Origin: Opisthocomus hoazin
Lineage: Eukaryota; Chordata; Aves; Opisthocomiformes; Opisthocomidae
DNA: 64,000 nt
Assembly (NCBI RefSeq): GCF_030867145.1
Contig: NC_134428.1
Span: 22,175,537-22,239,536 of the forward strand
Direction: 5' to 3'
This document shows positions 59,701 to 64,000 of this stretch, piece after piece. The position numbers and the translations under genes are program-made. The notes under the pieces were generated by a model, which was given only the letters and a program-made list of their open reading frames with translations, was not told where the DNA came from and did not search any database. Position 1 is the stretch's first letter. Every line of letters begins with the position of its first letter.

Positions 59701-62700
59701 TAGCAGCCCCTTCAAAACAGATCTTTTAATCAGAAACAACCACTGGGATAACAAAGAAAATACCCCCCGCACACATTCTCCAGCATAGCCTCTACTCCAG
59801 CAGACTCAACACCAAACCAACAACCACCCAGCGGGAGCTTTTACAAGGAGGTCTCTGAAGTGTCCTCATTTGGATGGGGATGCGTAGTGGGCCTGGCTTC
59901 AGCAGCTGACTGGAATCATCCATGGACCTGGGAAACCGATAATGAAGCGCGCCCTGTGTCACAAGTTCCTGCTGGCATCAGCAGAGGCATAACCTCACTC
60001 AATAGTTAGATCTTGCATGTGGCCGAAAGGGTTAATCCCGCTTTGTTATTTGCCTGCAAAATTATCCCAGAACAGGTGTGGACTGGACACAGTAAGGTTA
60101 TTTTCAAGTGAACAGCTTGGTAAATAGCCTAACACTACGGTCTCAATTACTTCCAACCAGCGTGGCAGGATCCAATATGTAGGTCAGGGACAAAGTCAAA
60201 AAGAAAGAGAAAAAGTCTGAAGTAAGGCTGCACTTTGATCAGATTTCCTCGATTTTAGCAAGACAAAAGAGTCACTCCCTGGAATGCAGTTATCTCCTGG
60301 CAAACACTCTCAGTGTGTGTTTTCAGACATACCTCTCTGGAGAGGCCATACCTCTCTGGAGTCCCCAGAACTCCACCTGCTGATGGAGCTGAAGGGCAGC
60401 CCAAAGCCACCGCAGAATCCCACCAGCCAGCCTGTAACGATGGATGATGCCCCACCGTACCTCTCCGCACCACAGATCCCAGGAGATGACAGCTCCGCTG
60501 CATTAGGTGCTGCTCAAACTTACCATCTCTTGCTCGTAAGGAAAGGGTAAGGCAGCATTTGGGACCGAAGAATATATTTCCCCTTGAGATTTCCAGAGAA
60601 ACCTGAGAAAAGCCCCATGCCAAATTCCGACGTTTCAGCACATCCCACTTCACGAAAGTTGGCAAGCAGGAATCAGGGCACACAAGGTGGTATAATTAAG
60701 CACTGGCAACAAAAGCAGCACACAACAGATAAAATGAGGAAATGTGGTGTATCGGGAGTGGATCAAGGCCAGGTTTTTTTAAACCCACAAACTGAGAGGA
60801 GCTTACGGGAAAAGAGGCTGTAGAAGAGGAAAGTAAGGAAGAAAACGAGGAGCAGCTTGATTTGGGGGAAGGGAGCACAGCGGCAGCAGAGCAGATGCGG
60901 TCTCTGGTTTGCACAGCTCTCACAAATGCAAACCAATCTCTGTTGCAGTCGCACACCTTCTCCCCCCTCCATTTAGACTTCCCCCACAGGCTGTTGAGCT
61001 GCTTCTGGAGAGGAGCAAGCTTCCCAACAGAAGAGAATTCAGACCGAGTCACTTTCTGCCATGTATGCAGTTCTTCTACCCACACGCACAAAACCACGTT
61101 TATCCTCCGCCAGGCACAGCATAAGTTTGTTTTCGCTGGAAGACTCGCTCACGTCTGAAAGTTCAAATGTGGCATCTGTCCTGAAAGCTTCAGCCAGCGT
61201 ACCTGAGCCAGGCTGGAAACTCCCATCCCTGGAGCATGGCATGGTGGAACGGAGGAAGTGCCAGGACAAGCCGGCGCAGCTGACGAGCGGCATGACCCGA
61301 CATACACACGCTTTTCTCATCTTTTCAGGAAGGCCAGACATACTCTGCCAATTTGTTCCACTGGCCATGCCCTGAACTCCGTACCAGGAAACGGCAAAAG
61401 TTCTTTACCGTGACTGCCAAGAGCATAAAATGAAACTTCTCCAGAGCATCTTCTAGCCATGCCACAGAAACGGTGGATGGGATTCCCTCATGCCCCTTCC
61501 TCCATGAGCAGGGAGGCCCCTTGTCCCCCAGAAGCCTCTCGGGGGTCCAAAGCCTCCACACACTGACTCTAAAGGAGACCCACTCCTTAGTGCCATTCTC
61601 ACTTCCAGCTCTGCCAGAGTACCAGGGCTGAGCAGACTTCATCTAATCTCAGAAATGGGCTTCAGAAGTTCCCCGGGAAAGCTGCTGTGATTCCTCAAGT
61701 TGCTCTTAACTCCACACAGTGAGATACTTCCCTCCATTAACTGTTTTTCTTCGAAGGTATCTTCCACCCCCTCCTGCCTACACAAACGAGCTGGCGTTCT
61801 CCCGAGGCCTGCGATTTCCCCTCACCTGAAGTCCCATCGCTATGGCCTCCAACCTGAGACGAAGGGGCATAGATGGGACGCTGGGAGGCACTCGCACACG
61901 ACGCTGCCAACTCTCGATTACTTTCAACTCAGCATCCTCTGCCGCTGCATTGTGTCACAGGGAAGGAGTAATACACGTCAGACTCATCCCGAGGAGAGAC
62001 AAATTACATCTCTCTGCTGTGGTTTCTCACTGTAAGCAATGAATGACACTCCGCTACTTCTCCTGTGAACAGAGGTTTATATCAAACACGCTCGCAGACT
62101 GAGGTTCTTGCATTATTTTGCCAGCTGAACTCTGCATCAGTCAAATGTGACCAGACAACGAGAGGGGGAGGGAAGGAGAACCCAAAGAGTGATGCCAGAG
62201 CACCCAGGACACGTCCTAGGGGAGTGCTCTGCCAGAGCCAGCTGAAAGTTATTTCCTAATCTCCTCCACAAATTAAAAAGCTACTGCAATAACTGCTCAA
62301 TTAGATTTATTTTACTATGGAAATGCTTTAAAGCTGCAGTTAATGCTTCCGTACAGCCTTTTACACCCTCATGAAGAGAAAGCACGACAGTACTACTCCA
62401 ATATTATTTCTCAGCCGAGAGAGAGGAGGACACTCCTTGAAAGCCGTTTCATGCACAAACCGATCTACCCTCCAAGGAAGGTTTCAGGACTGAATTCCCT
62501 TCAAAACACACGAGCTAGCAGTTAGAAGCAGCCGTGTGGGTCAACCACAGGAATGCATTTAAGAAAAGTGTAAGTCAGTGCCCCCAAAAGAAGATACATT
62601 ACTATGCCGAATTGGGGATGGTCCCACAAGCCGTGCTGGCTTGTGAAGTCTTTGAACCCACCCATAAACAACATCCCTGGTAGAAGCAAAGGTGTCTGGA

Positions 62701-64000
62701 CCACACCTCAAGCAGATTCAGCCTTCGCCAAGCCCGCCAACAAATTCTTGGGTAACGCAAGCTGACAAGGATGCAGTTTGTTATTCAGTCTGTGACAGAA
62801 TGATTCAGGGGTTTCTAAGAGCAGGAAATGAAACAGACAATGAAAGCTGGAACAGGATGCTAATGATTCACTACACCAGCCTAGCGATGCATTAAGTCTT
62901 CTGCAATCAGACGCAGGGCCTGAGCCCGCAACATGCTTAGGCTAGCGGAGGGGGATTGGCAGCTACCGTGCTGGCTCTGGGATCCAGGGAAGCCAGCAGC
63001 GTACTGAGAGGGACTTCTTCAAGGTCAGAAGGAAGAAAAGGCGGTGAAGGGATGCAAAAACAGCTTGAAAATCTCGAATCAGCCCTAGATGGTAATACCA
63101 GCTTTTTTGCAGTGTCAATACAATTGCAGCAGTCAGGTGGGCAGTGCAGGAGGAATGCTGGAGGACTCTGCTGAATTCGAAAATGATCTTGCTCTCGCTT
63201 ACTGCCCTAACAGCCTCCTCCCACCCAATCTAACAGTAAAAATGATTACCCAACGGGGCTTTTCTGAGGCCAAGTCCACAATGAGTACTCAGGAAAGAGG
63301 AATACTGCACGGACACGCAGGGCAATAGCGACATGGGAGGGGGGAACGCTTAGCTCCGAGGTGAGTAACAATTAATTTGTGATAGCTCAGTCCTGTGCTA
63401 AATGCCAGGAGAGGGACTGGCTGGCTCAGCACTTTCCAAATACCCAGTTTCATGCCCATGCTCCCACCCGGAAGCCCTGTTTCTGCAGCTGAATCCCAGG
63501 AGGGTGTTTCATCCCTTCAGTGAGCATCATGGCTTGCTCAGCCACACAGAGCCACTGGAATACTGGAATCAGCAGTTAAAGAAAAGGTAAGATCCAGCCA
63601 CGAGTTTCATGTTAAAAAAGGACAATAACAAGCTGAGGAAAATTTAGATAATGCTACAGAAGCTCGAATAGCAAGACCTAACTCAGACTGAAATAGCTAT
63701 TCCTGGAAAGTGGCAGGAGTCCTATTGTGAAGTTCACTTCAAACGAAGCAGAGCTTGTACCGGACACTGGCAGAAGGAGGAGGGCTAACTTCATGTTTCT
63801 CTGGGTCCTGGATCCTCAGAACAGGCAGATTGTCCTAAAATAGTAAAATTCTCTGCACTTTCCAGCACTGGTTAACCCTCAGAGTCGCTTGAGTCCTGAG
63901 GCACGGCACCGCAGTGTCGCTTTGCGAAGCCTTTTGCTGCAGACAGGGAGCCAGCGTGGCTCGGGGAAAAGGGGCCGAGAGCTCAAGGTAGGACTGCCAG
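56730..64000 (-). other. FBXL18: FBXL18 last intron (partial), no other gene seen
   Basis: About 7.3 kb of balanced composition, clearly less GC-rich than the left part of the window, and with no CR1 copy. Poly(A)-rich tracts occur at 58935-58965 and about 59083-59099, and a small direct duplication of CATACCTCTCTGGAG at about 60328-60361. I looked for the preceding FBXL18 exon (region coding CLQVVMCHLFTGESL in mammals) and did not find it. No tRNA or other gene recognised. Confidence 0.65.

Overview
This window is nuclear DNA from a bird. Nine copies of the avian CR1 LINE 3' end are scattered through it, all with the typical ATTCTGTG-type tail. The first 50 kb are very GC-rich and gene structure is intron-interrupted. 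Two protein-coding genes can be recognised, both on the minus strand: TNRC18 (5' part) and FBXL18 (last coding exon). I believe the two are also neighbours in mammals, which fits conserved synteny. No bacterial-type operon, CRISPR array, tRNA, rRNA or obvious viral insertion was seen.

Layout from left to right. Positions 1-1532 are the start of a very large TNRC18 coding exon that runs off the window. A 446-bp intron separates it from a 126-bp exon at 1979-2104. About 19.6 kb of intron follow (2105-21733), carrying CR1 copies, a candidate octamer-containing element, and a 1.36-kb pyrimidine/purine minisatellite (20220-21580) just inside the intron. The first coding exon, 21734-22152, holds the conserved MDGRDFG start, a GC-rich 5'UTR with GAA/GGA repeats and a short upstream ORF. 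As assembled, this exon has a one-base frame problem in an 11-base C run. A 200-base assembly gap (22584-22783) lies just upstream.

From 23 to 50.7 kb is intergenic sequence: CR1 copies, small tandem repeats, an AT-rich low-complexity block, G-rich motifs, and a few AT-rich stretches that look like candidate conserved noncoding elements. One possible noncoding first exon of TNRC18 is at about 27.4 kb. From 50.77 kb onward is the 3' side of FBXL18: a candidate distal polyadenylation site and terminal exon (50770-51215), AT-rich candidate elements, the final coding exon (56573-56729), and then the last intron to the end of the window. No CR1 copy was seen after 45.25 kb.

TNRC18 is a chromatin protein: its C-terminal BAH domain (outside this window) is known to read H3K9me3 and to help silence retrotransposons. 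FBXL18 is an F-box/LRR substrate adaptor of an SCF ubiquitin ligase. They share no known pathway; their adjacency is ordinary synteny. I did not find a convincing new biological system. The most useful observations are the frame break at the TNRC18 start, the missing intermediate exon, the intron-1 minisatellite, the upstream ORF, and the candidate alternative FBXL18 3' end.
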